From: JAENVU01 sp038250905
GTDB taxonomy: Bacteria; Actinomycetota; Acidimicrobiia; IMCC26256; JAENVU01
Assembly (NCBI GenBank): GCA_038250905.1
Contig: JBBSBV010000012.1
Location: 1 to 64,000 of the forward strand
Reading direction: 5' to 3'
DNA length: 64,000 nucleotides
The notes below the pieces were generated by a model. It was given only the letters and a program-made list of their open reading frames with translations. It was not told where the DNA came from and did no database searches. Below, one piece after another: positions 1 to 7,933 of the stretch; the first letter of the stretch is position 1; each line of letters starts with the position of its first letter. The position numbers and the translations under genes were made by a program.

Positions 1-47
1 CCTTGCCAAGGTGAGGGTCGCGGGTTCGAATCCCGTCGTCCGCTCCA
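1..47 (+). tRNA. tRNA-Gly(GCC), 3' part (5' half lies before the window)
   Basis: The window opens inside the anticodon stem. The loop around positions 4-8 reads TTGCCAA, giving anticodon GCC. A T-arm follows (stem 20-24 with 32-36, loop TTCGAAT), then the 3' acceptor strand CGTCCGC (37-43), discriminator T44 and an encoded CCA (45-47). The 5' half is outside the window, so completeness cannot be checked. This end is the integration target of the island that follows. Confidence 0.9.
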
Positions 48-50
48 AGA
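3..50. repeat. left attachment-site repeat (attL-like)
   Basis: These 48 bp are identical to 13834-13881. They run from the anticodon loop through the T-arm, acceptor strand and CCA, and 3 nt beyond. Similarity continues imperfectly for about 40 bp more and includes the hairpin at 59-86. Confidence 0.85.
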
Positions 51-58
51 AAGTGCCG

Positions 59-86
59 ATGAGAGGCTCCTTTGGGAGCCTCTCAT
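59..86. terminator. hairpin downstream of tRNA-Gly
   Basis: A perfect 12-bp stem (ATGAGAGGCTCC with its complement) closes a TTTG loop just after the tRNA. There is no clear T-run, so it may act as a processing or termination hairpin. A near copy with a TTCG loop and one G-T pair follows the right repeat at 13891-13918. Confidence 0.6.
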
Positions 87-135
87 TCGCGTTCAAGGCG
101 ATGTCATTGGCCGGGGAAGGGTTGACCCGATCCCC

Positions 136-225
136 TTGCTGGTATCGCTCCGTCACTGCGTGCTCGTAGACGAGGGCGATGGCGCATGGACCGCGCCGCC
201 GGACCACGACCTCCTTCGTCGTAGC
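136..225 (-). pseudogene. relic of a tyrosine integrase C-terminus
   Basis: Read on the minus strand, this stretch encodes ATTKEVVVRRRG followed by ALVYEHAVTER. This matches in order the familiar actinophage integrase ending: A-S/T-T-K-E, then R-x-G-H, then A-A-L-x-Y-Q-H-A-T, where the Tyr is the nucleophile. The G-H step has become G-P. The same frame meets a stop about 50 nt further upstream, and no HxxR box is seen, so only a fragment remains. It reads toward the adjacent attachment site, as integrase genes often do. The match is from memory of the consensus, not from an alignment. Confidence 0.5.
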
Positions 226-355
226 CCTGACTGGCGGGGCACCGTCACCCGGCCTTGCACTGACTGCTGAGGGGACTCACATCAGCGGCTGCTGAGCGCC
301 GTCGAGCGTTGTCCTGCGAATGAGCATCGGCCTGCAGTTGCACAGTTTCGACTTG

Positions 356-1039
356 TCAGGATGGGGTCACGGTGTGAGCGAACCACTCCCGGAAGTCCGG
401 CCAACTGTAGGGTGGCTCAAGTATGTCGTTGGGGCCTGGGTTAGTTCCACGGTCGACCCAGAAGGACTGGAAGCAGACGTCAGCGAGGGGAACATCATCG
501 ACGTGGTCCGAAAAAAGGATACGGAATGGACGCCCTTTCCCTTCGAGTTCACGCAGCGTTGCATCCCGCTTGGCCACACCGATGTTCTCCTTCCATACCC
601 CCCGCTCGTGGATATCCGTGGCAATCACCAGATCGAAGCCAAGGGCACGTCCAAGCGGTTCCGAGTATTCACCGAGCGCGGCAGTCGCGAGGACCGTGAG
701 ACAACCCGCGTCTCGCGACAGCTCGAATGCGCGTGCGACAGAGCGATCGATGTGCGTCTCAAGTACGCGCACGAAGTCCGGCATCTCGCGGTCTAACCGC
801 CCGGCCCGAATTTCGGCCGCTAGTAGTTCGTGAACCCTGCGCTTACATTGCGCTCGACGCCGCAACCTGGTGACCCTCAACAACACGAGCGCAAGAACAC
901 GAACCCGGAATCGAAGCGGAGCCCACCCCAGCGTGGGTCTTGTGGCGACAACCCATCGTAGGAGTAAGTGGTAACTGTTTGCTTCGAGAAGGGTACCGTC
1001 GAGATCGAAGATGGTCACAGTTTCGCTAGCGAAGATCAA
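356..1039 (-). CDS. HAD-family phosphatase, possible phosphoribosyl-phosphatase of a ribofuranosyl transfer pair
   Basis: A 227-residue HAD hydrolase. Motif I DLDGT is at 12-16 (Asp12 nucleophile, Asp14 acid/base). A motif II Thr lies near 119, candidate motif III lysines are at 150 and 157, and motif IV FSDHVDD is at 176-182. A helical insert at about 40-110 forms a cap. The gene starts inside the end of the preceding phosphoribosyltransferase (14-bp overlap), so the two are translationally coupled. In known polysaccharide ribofuranosyltransferases, a phosphoribosyl-glycan phosphatase of the HAD family removes the 5-phosphate left by a phosphoribosyltransferase. That role is inferred here from context. 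A general phosphoserine-phosphatase-like activity is the alternative. Confidence 0.8.
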   Translation of the reverse strand: MIFASETVTIFDLDGTLLEANSYHLLLRWVVATRPTLGWAPLRFRVRVLALVLLRVTRLRRRAQCKRRVHELLAAEIRAGRLDREMPDFVRVLETHIDRSVARAFELSRDAGCLTVLATAALGEYSEPLGRALGFDLVIATDIHERGVWKENIGVAKRDATLRELEGKGRPFRILFSDHVDDVPLADVCFQSFWVDRGTNPGPNDILEPPYSWPDFREWFAHTVTPS

Positions 1040-1655
1040 GAGACCAGGGACCCCGAAACTGGCTATTCTCGTGGTGGCAAAAATCAGGTTGCATCAGCGG
1101 CGTTTCAATAGACATTGCCAGCGCCGCTGTCTGAATACTCACTTCCGAACCAACAATGCGGCGCAAGTATTCGACGACGGCCAACAGAGATCCTCCTGTA
1201 TCGACACAATCGTCGACGACCAGTAAGCTGAGGGGTATCTCGCGAGACGCTTTCAAGCTTGCTTCCTGTTCTCCGTCGAACAGCACTTCCCTCCTTGTTG
1301 AGAGGTGCCGCGTGATCAAACGGTTTTCGAGTCTTCGTAGCGGAGTGCTGATTTTCACAGGTACCAGCCGCAGCGCGGGCGCTATACGGCGTTTCCATTT
1401 GCTCGTCGACCTTCGCGCTGTGATGCTCATGATCACCACGTCCGGTCCGGATTGTAGTGCCATTGCTCCTGCTACGAAGTTGCCGGCGCTCGCTATACCG
1501 ATTATGTGAGTTGGGACGATCCCTCCTGCCACCACAGACTGGTAGAGGCGAGCACACTCGCGATCGAGTGTCTCCACATCTAGGGTCTCCACTACTTGTC
1601 GGCGCTTATAGGCTCTGGTCGATACGCTCTGTGAAGGCATCGCACTAGCCGCCAT
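1026..1655 (-). CDS. phosphoribosyltransferase of the polysaccharide locus
   Basis: A 209-residue type I phosphoribosyltransferase-fold protein. The PRPP loop VVDDCVDTGGS lies at about 146-156, with adjacent acidic residues Asp148-Asp149. An upstream GIASAGN loop at about 53-59 resembles the pyrophosphate loop. The C-terminus has a PWSLD segment resembling the FPW hood of soluble enzymes. The start overlaps the stop of the upstream GT2 gene by 11 bp, and the end overlaps the HAD gene by 14 bp. Inside a glycan locus with no purine-salvage neighbours, transfer of ribose-5-phosphate from PRPP to a lipid-linked glycan is plausible. A plain nucleobase phosphoribosyltransferase carried along is the alternative. 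Confidence 0.78.
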   Translation of the reverse strand: MAASAMPSQSVSTRAYKRRQVVETLDVETLDRECARLYQSVVAGGIVPTHIIGIASAGNFVAGAMALQSGPDVVIMSITARRSTSKWKRRIAPALRLVPVKISTPLRRLENRLITRHLSTRREVLFDGEQEASLKASREIPLSLLVVDDCVDTGGSLLAVVEYLRRIVGSEVSIQTAALAMSIETPLMQPDFCHHENSQFRGPWSLDLR

Positions 1656-2745
1656 TCGTAGGTGAAGCCGGGACTGGGACTGCCAGGATAAAGGGCTTGG
1701 GTGCCGCGATTGTGCATGCGGTGTCCACGATCAGGTTCCGAACTCCGAGTTCGTGTGCGAGTGCCGACATCGCCAGAAAATACGGAAGAGCGAACAAGAG
1801 CCTCACGGTCCGGCCCGAACGGAAGAAGAGGCCCAGAGCTCGATCCAATGTCGAGCGCCCGTGAAGGCCCGCGATGCCGTCGAGCATGGCCAAGCGGCTC
1901 TCCAGCCGCGCGCGCAAGTATCCGAGTTGGCCGTTCGCCTGCCCGCTCCGGATATTCTGTTTCAGGCCGCGGAAGCCAAATCGCAGGCCGCCTACCAAGT
2001 TCGAATCGTGTTGTCGATAGAGCAGGAGTGGCTCGCGTATGCAAGTGATCCCACGCCCACACGCCCCGGCAAGAGCCAACCACCGGTCATAAGTCGGAAT
2101 GTTCGCCGGAATAGGAAGCGAACGGCCCAGCATGGTTCTGCGCCCAACGAGGGTGCAACCATGAACCGGGTTTCGTACGAGTAGGGCATATGGACGACGA
2201 CCCTCGATCGGGCGCATGTTCGAATATTCGAAGACGGTCTGTCCCAACCGGCCAAGGCTGGCGTCAACCATCGTAAGGTCCGAGTAGACCAGATCGGCGC
2301 CACTCGCCAGTAGCCGAGCAAGAGACTTCGTCAGCTTGTCCGGATCCCACACATCATCATGATCACTTATCGAAAAGAACTCCGTTTGAACTAGCCCCAG
2401 CAGATCTTGAATACATTCCTTCTGACCGCGGTTCCGACTGTTATGTAGGATCGTCACGTTCGGCATATCGGAGAAGTGTCGTTCGAGCTGCATCGCCGTA
2501 TCGTCCGAAGATGCATCATCGAGAATGACCAAGGACACGGTCACATCGTTCTGACCGAGAATCGATTGGATTTGATCGACAATGAAGCGCCTGCCATTGT
2601 AGGTCGGAAGCAGGACAGTGACCTGCATTTCGTCTGGGGGGCGGCTCGACGAAGGCGTCCCGGTTGCGAACGAAGAAATCCCGCCGCTGCTACGAAGGCC
2701 CGCTACTGGTCCGTCAACCGCTCGTTGGGACAAATGGGCGGTCAT
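1645..2745 (-). CDS. family 2 glycosyltransferase (rhamnosyltransferase-like)
   Basis: A 366-residue GT-A enzyme. LPTYNG at 46-51 begins the nucleotide-binding fold, DDASSDDT is at 76-83, and the metal-binding SDHDDVW is at 127-133, the variant usual in rhamnosyltransferase-like GT2 proteins. An NPVHGC segment follows mid-protein and a hydrophobic stretch sits near the C-terminus. The ATG at 2745 has a GAGGG ribosome-binding site. Met40 is a second possible start and would remove an unconserved leader. It would add one sugar to the lipid-linked repeat unit on the cytoplasmic face; donor and linkage cannot be told. Confidence 0.88.
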   Translation of the reverse strand: MTAHLSQRAVDGPVAGLRSSGGISSFATGTPSSSRPPDEMQVTVLLPTYNGRRFIVDQIQSILGQNDVTVSLVILDDASSDDTAMQLERHFSDMPNVTILHNSRNRGQKECIQDLLGLVQTEFFSISDHDDVWDPDKLTKSLARLLASGADLVYSDLTMVDASLGRLGQTVFEYSNMRPIEGRRPYALLVRNPVHGCTLVGRRTMLGRSLPIPANIPTYDRWLALAGACGRGITCIREPLLLYRQHDSNLVGGLRFGFRGLKQNIRSGQANGQLGYLRARLESRLAMLDGIAGLHGRSTLDRALGLFFRSGRTVRLLFALPYFLAMSALAHELGVRNLIVDTACTIAAPKPFILAVPVPASPTNGG

Positions 2746-3038
2746 AGCACCCTCGTCAAGATTCGGACTCGATCACGGCTCGGGAGCCCGGGTCGGTTCC
2801 CAAGGCTCAACTTCCTTTGCCAGCGAGGAAGATCGGCATGCCTGACAAGCACTTCGGCGACCCCCACCCTCGGTTCCAACGCGTTCGAGGCTAGCGGAAG
2901 CGCTCTCGATCGGCCGGGTCCGCGAAACGAGCGAGCCAGCGGGTCCGCGGGCCCGCCTCGTCGCACATGGCGGATCCTTCGGAACTTGACCCTAAGGGTT
3001 CGTGGAGCGGCGGCCGGTTCCACATCGAGCGGCAGTGC

Positions 3039-3881
3039 TCAACGGCGACGACCCCTGGAGGACCGGCCTTGCCGCAGCACCCAGCCGACCCCGTGGTTGT
3101 AGAACCAGTGATTCACCCTCCGCGGGAAGGTTGTCTCCACAAACATCGTCCGGTGGTGCGGCACCGCGTAGTCCGGGTCATAGAACCATAGTGACAGGCT
3201 TCGCCGCCCGGTGCCGTTTGCTGACTGCACCGCCTCCGGATGGCCATGAAGACTTCCCGGTGAGGTTTCGAACAAGAATGCGCGATTGGGCAGAGGTGCC
3301 ACTCGTAGGAACTCTTGCTTGCGGTGATCGCCGCTCCTCTTCCAGGAGTCGCGTGGCCCAACGTAGAGCGTTCCTCCCCAAGATTCATCCCATTCATCAT
3401 TGAGATAAATGATCAGGTTGAAGCGGCGTGCTGCAGCCATATCAGCCAAGTAGAAATCATCCGTGTGCATACCGAGCATCCCGCCGGGCAGCGTCTCGTG
3501 AAATCCGGCTCCGATCATGTCTTCGTCGAGCGTCAGGCGGTGCGCACCCGTGACCGAGCGAAGCCACACGAGTAGTTCCTCTCCGCTGATTGCCTGCTGC
3601 AGCCGATCGGCCGCCTCACCCTCCAGGATCCTTCGGGGATGAATGCGGCGTTTGAGCTTTTCGGTATGCGAGTCGTAGAAATCGTCTACATCTTGGTCCC
3701 GTAGTGGAAAGACCGCAGACAACAGTTGGAACGCAGTCGCGTTCAAGAAGTCCTCGACAACTAGACATCGGATGCCCTCGTGGCCTTTGTCAAAACTGGA
3801 GGCGAGCTCCCGAGCTTGTTGGTGCACTTCACTGCTCATTAACCCTGACACAGCTCGCTCTCCAGTCCTACGGTTGCTCAC
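3039..3881 (-). CDS. 2-oxoglutarate/Fe(II) oxygenase (prolyl-hydroxylase superfamily)
   Basis: A 280-residue double-stranded beta-helix oxygenase. The iron facial triad is visible as H139-T-D141 and H212 (in SLHGHPEA), and Arg227 can anchor 2-oxoglutarate. The sequence between them carries the YLN..W....GG.L pattern of the family. Met15 is an alternative start. The gene sits alone between the sulfotransferase and the GT2 gene, with about 290 bp downstream, in the same direction as the rest of the cluster. The substrate is unknown; hydroxylation of a glycan or its lipid or amino-acid substituent would fit the setting. Confidence 0.8.
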   Translation of the reverse strand: MSNRRTGERAVSGLMSSEVHQQARELASSFDKGHEGIRCLVVEDFLNATAFQLLSAVFPLRDQDVDDFYDSHTEKLKRRIHPRRILEGEAADRLQQAISGEELLVWLRSVTGAHRLTLDEDMIGAGFHETLPGGMLGMHTDDFYLADMAAARRFNLIIYLNDEWDESWGGTLYVGPRDSWKRSGDHRKQEFLRVAPLPNRAFLFETSPGSLHGHPEAVQSANGTGRRSLSLWFYDPDYAVPHHRTMFVETTFPRRVNHWFYNHGVGWVLRQGRSSRGRRR

Positions 3882-3914
3882 TCCACCTGAATATCGCGTA
3901 TCGGATGGCTGGTT

Positions 3915-4895
3915 TCAGATCTCCGTTTCGAACGACTCCGTCCGCTCGCGGAGCGCAGTATCCGCGGAAGGAGAGCCGTACATGGGCCACGGCAGCACTT
4001 GGAGACCCAGGTACTGGCGCAGAAGCTCGGCGTCAGGCTCATAAACTGCTCTTAGGTTGTCTTCGGTTCCGGCGGACCAGGATTCAGGCGCAGCGAGTTC
4101 CGTTTCGGGTTTGATGTTCCAATTATCGAATCGATGGAATATCAGATCGCGGTGCCGACGCGGGATCAGATGCCAGAGCCGCTTGATCGGAGTCCGTTCG
4201 AGACGTGATGTGAAATTCGGAAGCCGCCCATGGCTGCTTCCGACGAGAAAATGCTCGCCGAGTTTCGGCGGTGCAACAATATTTACGCCGAGAAACTCCT
4301 GTACGGACCGGACAAGGTCCATCGGGTTCTCTTGCAGGTCACGCGTGAACACTACCTGAATCTGCTCGGGTGGAAAGGACTCCAAGTACTCCGCAAGTAT
4401 TCGCGCGTATTCGCCACGAACAACATATGAGTTCGTGTCGTCACCCTGTTCCCTTGACTCGGTCAGCGCTTCCGGCTTGAGTTGTTCTCTGATTGCGACG
4501 TCGAAGGAACGGTCTTCAAAACCGCGCCGGACGCTCATTCGGTAGTGTGAAAAGGCACGCTCGACGGGATCGCGCAAGATTGCAATGATCTTCGCTTGGG
4601 GGAAGGCATCCGCGATCCGAGGTGCCACACCCGGATCGCACATGTAGTCGGGCGTGACCGTTCCCAAAAGGCGATCGCCAGTGTCCAGAGGGAAGAAAGT
4701 CGAGATTAAGTGCTCGGGCCCGCGAGAGTAGAGCTCGGGTCGATTGAAGAACGAGGCTTCCTTGCTCGAGGGTATCGCCAAGCAAGGATGCGTGCGGAGG
4801 TGCTCAAACAGGGTCGTCGTCCCGGCCTTCTGGGCTCCGATGACCACGAAGTCCAATGACCTGGTCGATGAGAGTCTTTGCCGGTTCACGCCCAT
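3915..4895 (-). CDS. PAPS-dependent sulfotransferase
   Basis: A 326-residue cytosolic sulfotransferase-fold protein. The 5'-phosphosulfate loop GAQKAGTTTL spans 20-29 and the 3'-phosphate motif spans about 105-120 (LRDPVERAFSHYRM, with the conserved Arg and Ser). This is the type acting on carbohydrate acceptors (heparan/NodH-like). It transfers sulfate from PAPS. No PAPS synthesis genes are in the window, so PAPS must come from elsewhere. The ATG overlaps the stop of the Wzy gene by 10 bp, coupling sulfation to polymer assembly. Confidence 0.88.
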   Translation of the reverse strand: MGVNRQRLSSTRSLDFVVIGAQKAGTTTLFEHLRTHPCLAIPSSKEASFFNRPELYSRGPEHLISTFFPLDTGDRLLGTVTPDYMCDPGVAPRIADAFPQAKIIAILRDPVERAFSHYRMSVRRGFEDRSFDVAIREQLKPEALTESREQGDDTNSYVVRGEYARILAEYLESFPPEQIQVVFTRDLQENPMDLVRSVQEFLGVNIVAPPKLGEHFLVGSSHGRLPNFTSRLERTPIKRLWHLIPRRHRDLIFHRFDNWNIKPETELAAPESWSAGTEDNLRAVYEPDAELLRQYLGLQVLPWPMYGSPSADTALRERTESFETEI

Positions 4896-6238
4896 GTTTC
4901 TACTTCCTGGCCTTGACGCGCTACTCGCTGTCGTCGCATGGGGCGATGAAAGTTGGCAGTCACCGTTGGCAACTCACGCTGGTCGGTCCAGAGCGGACCC
5001 AGAGAAGAGGTGCACAGTAAGACAACAGTGGGGGCGAGCGCGTAATCGATCGCGGATTCATAGAAGAAGCAGAAACCCATCCAGGCCAAGATGATTCCCA
5101 GGGCAGCAAGTCGGAGGGGATCTTGCTCACGGTCGTTCGACAAGGAACGTCGTACCGCGACAACGATACCGAGTACAAGAGCGATGAATGCCGCGGCCAC
5201 AAAGATGCCTTGCTCCGATCCGAGGAGAACAAAGATGTTGTGCGGTGCCAGGGTTGCTGTTTGTCCGAATCCGGGATCTCGCTGAATGAAGTTACCATTG
5301 CCGATCCCAAAGAATGGATTCTCTCCAAAGAGACGGAGTCCGGTTCGAAGAGCAACTGATCGGACTTGGCTCGAACCCTGATCGGATTGGAATCGTGCAA
5401 ACCAGGATGCTGGAGCGAGTAAGGCGATCATCGCAGCACCAAAGAGAGCAGCCATCAGCGTGGCCACGAGCCGGGAGGCGGGCAATAGTTGTCGTCGATA
5501 CAGTGTGATTGCCAACCCGGCAACGACGAGCGGCGCGATCACCCAGCCGGCACGAGCAAACGTGAAAAGCAACATTGCCGCGCAGGAGAGAGTGGCGAAG
5601 GCTGCCATACGTGAGGCAGACACGCGAGTGAATCCGACCAGCCAGAGAATCGTGTACGTCAGCCATTGAGCCAGGAGATTGGTGTGGAAGAATGGCCCTT
5701 GCACCCGTTTGAGGCCACCCCCGACGTCAAAGACTTGCGAATCTTGTATCACGCCCCCTGGGAAATACTGGGCTAAGGCTCCGAATGTGGAGTCGGTGAC
5801 GTACTGGATCGCGCAGACAACAAAGATGGTAAACACCAAGAACATGATGCAACGCGCCAGTTGCGCGGTCGTCATCAACTGGGGCAATCGGTAGCGAGAG
5901 AATCCATAGAGGAGTCCCAAGCTTGTCCAAAGACTGACGTTGCGCCAGGACCCTCCCGCTATTGCGTCGCTCAGTCCCATCAAGAATACGAGCACAAGGA
6001 AACACATCAGAACAGAATCGATCCGACGAGAGGCTCGTTGACTGATCTCCGAGGTCCGTGCGTCTAGCGCCCATGCGACACAAAGCGGCACGAGGACAAG
6101 GGTGAAGGGAAAGATCGTCAGTCCCCATCCAGTGATTTGGGCTGGAAGGGGTACGGCAGTCGACAGGACCAGTCCAATACAGAGAAGCCTTTGAAAAGGC
6201 CGGCCTGGAAGAACTCTGGATGGCGCGAGGGTAGTCAG
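4886..6238 (-). CDS. wzy: O-antigen polymerase/ligase-like membrane protein (Wzy)
   Basis: About 450 residues with 10-12 hydrophobic segments. The Wzy_C/O-antigen ligase signature lies in the large loop (R..LRLFGENPFFGIGNGNF, then H333-N334 and a conserved Glu in SEQG). It would polymerise flipped repeat units or ligate them on the outer face of the membrane. No ATG, GTG or TTG lies near the first transmembrane segment. A CTG at 6236-6238 overlaps the wzx stop as CTGA and has GGAAGGG 9 nt upstream, so CTG is proposed as the start. The frame stays open upstream but there it shadows wzx. Confidence 0.8.
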   Translation of the reverse strand: MTTLAPSRVLPGRPFQRLLCIGLVLSTAVPLPAQITGWGLTIFPFTLVLVPLCVAWALDARTSEISQRASRRIDSVLMCFLVLVFLMGLSDAIAGGSWRNVSLWTSLGLLYGFSRYRLPQLMTTAQLARCIMFLVFTIFVVCAIQYVTDSTFGALAQYFPGGVIQDSQVFDVGGGLKRVQGPFFHTNLLAQWLTYTILWLVGFTRVSASRMAAFATLSCAAMLLFTFARAGWVIAPLVVAGLAITLYRRQLLPASRLVATLMAALFGAAMIALLAPASWFARFQSDQGSSQVRSVALRTGLRLFGENPFFGIGNGNFIQRDPGFGQTATLAPHNIFVLLGSEQGIFVAAAFIALVLGIVVAVRRSLSNDREQDPLRLAALGIILAWMGFCFFYESAIDYALAPTVVLLCTSSLGPLWTDQRELPTVTANFHRPMRRQRVARQGQEVETWA

Positions 6239-7629
6239 GGTGTCTGTCCCTTCCGTCCGATCTGAGCGATCTGCCGGAACCCCGCCGGCGACAGGTCTGC
6301 TGGCGTCCAGATTCCGAACCTTTGGCGAATGACCAACACGAGGGCCAGGTTCTGCGCTGCAAGCCCAATGCTGGAGGCGATCGCAACTCCGACAGTTCCG
6401 AATCGCCCCACCATCACGATTTCGAGTGCAACCGTACCCAACGCTGCAAGGAGCGAGACTCGCAGGAGTGCAGATCCCTCGCCCGCCATCATGAGGGTTA
6501 CGCCACACGAACCCATCAACACACCGAAGGCCTGTCCGGCGGCCAAGACGACCAACAGCACGAATGCCCCCTCGTAGAAGGTGCCGAATACGAGGCCCAG
6601 AAGCTCATGTCCGAAGAGTCCCAGAGCGACCAGGGAAACCAGCGAGGGGACTGTCGCCAGTGCGGCGGTAGAACGGAGCGTCCGCTCCATCTCGGGGTGT
6701 CGACCTTGAACATGAAGTTCGGCGATGATCGGCGGCACGACGCCGTTGACAATCAGCAGGGGAACTACAGCCAGGAAACCTAAGCGTAGGGCGGCACCAT
6801 ATAGCGCAACATCGCGTGTGGAACCATAGGCCCCGACCACCCACAAGTCGGTCTGGTTGACCAGAATCGCAGCAAGCTCGACCATCATGAGTGTCACTCC
6901 AGGGCGGATCAGTGAGGTTGGAGCGAAAGGCTCGATCGCCCCAAGGCGTCTTGCTCGTCTCCAGAGCGCGATTGCAGCAACCACCAACGCGATCCAGCTT
7001 GCAAGAAGTGAAAAGCTCACAGCCCATCCGAGTGCCACGACCCCCGAGCTAGCAAACACAAGGCCGAGAACCGTCAAAGTGGTCAGCGTCCGGAATGCGT
7101 CTCCAAACAACGTTGCTCGCGCGATCTCGTGAAACCCACGGAATGTTTCGGCAAATGTGGTCCGTAGAGCCTCAGAGAAGATCCACGCCCCGGCAAGCAA
7201 CATCACTCCAGCGATGGGAGCCGAGTGCAGGACCTGGCGCGCAAGAAGGGGTCCAATGCCGAGGGCAAGCGCGGCACCACACACAGCCGCAAAAAGGGTG
7301 CCCACTATCGCGACCGAGCGGATAATGCCACGAGCTAGCCCTGGCCTTCCCTGCGCAATCGCACCCGCGGTGAGACGCACCACTAGCTGCGACAGGCCCA
7401 ACTTTGCAACCACGGCGGTGATCGTCACGGTGCTAAGCACCAAGTAGAACGCACCGAGATTCGCGGGGGTCAAGAGCCGTGCAAGCAGTGCGCTCGTCGC
7501 GAGCACGCCAAATGTGCTGACGAGGAGACCGAGCATCGACCAGGGGGTGCCCTGGAGAAGCCGTCTCCGCACGACTGCGTCGATGGCGGCTGGGCGGGGC
7601 GAAGCCGATCCGGCGCGACGGGTCCTCAT
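6235..7629 (-). CDS. wzx: polysaccharide flippase (Wzx/MOP superfamily)
   Basis: About 464 residues with 12-14 predicted transmembrane helices and few charged loops, typical of the MATE/MOP polysaccharide transporters. It would flip the undecaprenyl-linked repeat unit across the membrane. The ATG at 7629 is chosen because it has a GAGGA site about 11 nt upstream. The open frame extends to 7869, but that N-terminal part is hydrophilic and unlike the family. Its stop overlaps the proposed wzy start, and the next downstream gene is the sulfotransferase. Confidence 0.85.
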   Translation of the reverse strand: MRTRRAGSASPRPAAIDAVVRRRLLQGTPWSMLGLLVSTFGVLATSALLARLLTPANLGAFYLVLSTVTITAVVAKLGLSQLVVRLTAGAIAQGRPGLARGIIRSVAIVGTLFAAVCGAALALGIGPLLARQVLHSAPIAGVMLLAGAWIFSEALRTTFAETFRGFHEIARATLFGDAFRTLTTLTVLGLVFASSGVVALGWAVSFSLLASWIALVVAAIALWRRARRLGAIEPFAPTSLIRPGVTLMMVELAAILVNQTDLWVVGAYGSTRDVALYGAALRLGFLAVVPLLIVNGVVPPIIAELHVQGRHPEMERTLRSTAALATVPSLVSLVALGLFGHELLGLVFGTFYEGAFVLLVVLAAGQAFGVLMGSCGVTLMMAGEGSALLRVSLLAALGTVALEIVMVGRFGTVGVAIASSIGLAAQNLALVLVIRQRFGIWTPADLSPAGFRQIAQIGRKGQTP

Positions 7630-7933
7630 ACGCTTGGCTTCCTCGGTCGCGTAGGTACGTTCGAGGACCCGCGAACTGCACCATTGGTCTGCGATCGCTC
7701 CTCGGGAGCCGCGCCATAAGTCGATCGGCACCCAGAGGCGGTGGCGAATGTTGCTTGTAGTCTCCGGTGGATAGTGAGGGCCCATCCGGACATTCCGACG
7801 GGCGGGGTTCGATCCACGTTGTCCGATTGACCGACACGTTTCTGCAGGCTCGTGCCCTCCAAGCTGCACCTCGAGAACCCTCGCTTGACTACCGAACCAC
7901 CACGGCTGTCGTGCAGGTCCCTGGGTTCGGCGC
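7630..7933. other. intergenic, upstream of wzx
   Basis: 304 bp separate the glycosidase stop from the wzx start. An open frame continues from wzx but shows no conserved content. This stretch may hold the promoter for the wzx-wzy-sulfotransferase run; no convincing -35/-10 pair was found by eye. Confidence 0.4.

Noticed and set aside
59..86. Canonical rho-independent terminator
   Set aside because: The hairpin is perfect but not followed by a T-run, so it is listed as a hairpin with only moderate confidence for termination.
320..796. 158-codon plus-strand frame opposite the HAD gene
   Set aside because: The minus-strand protein has the full set of HAD motifs and overlaps its operon partner; the plus-strand frame has none.
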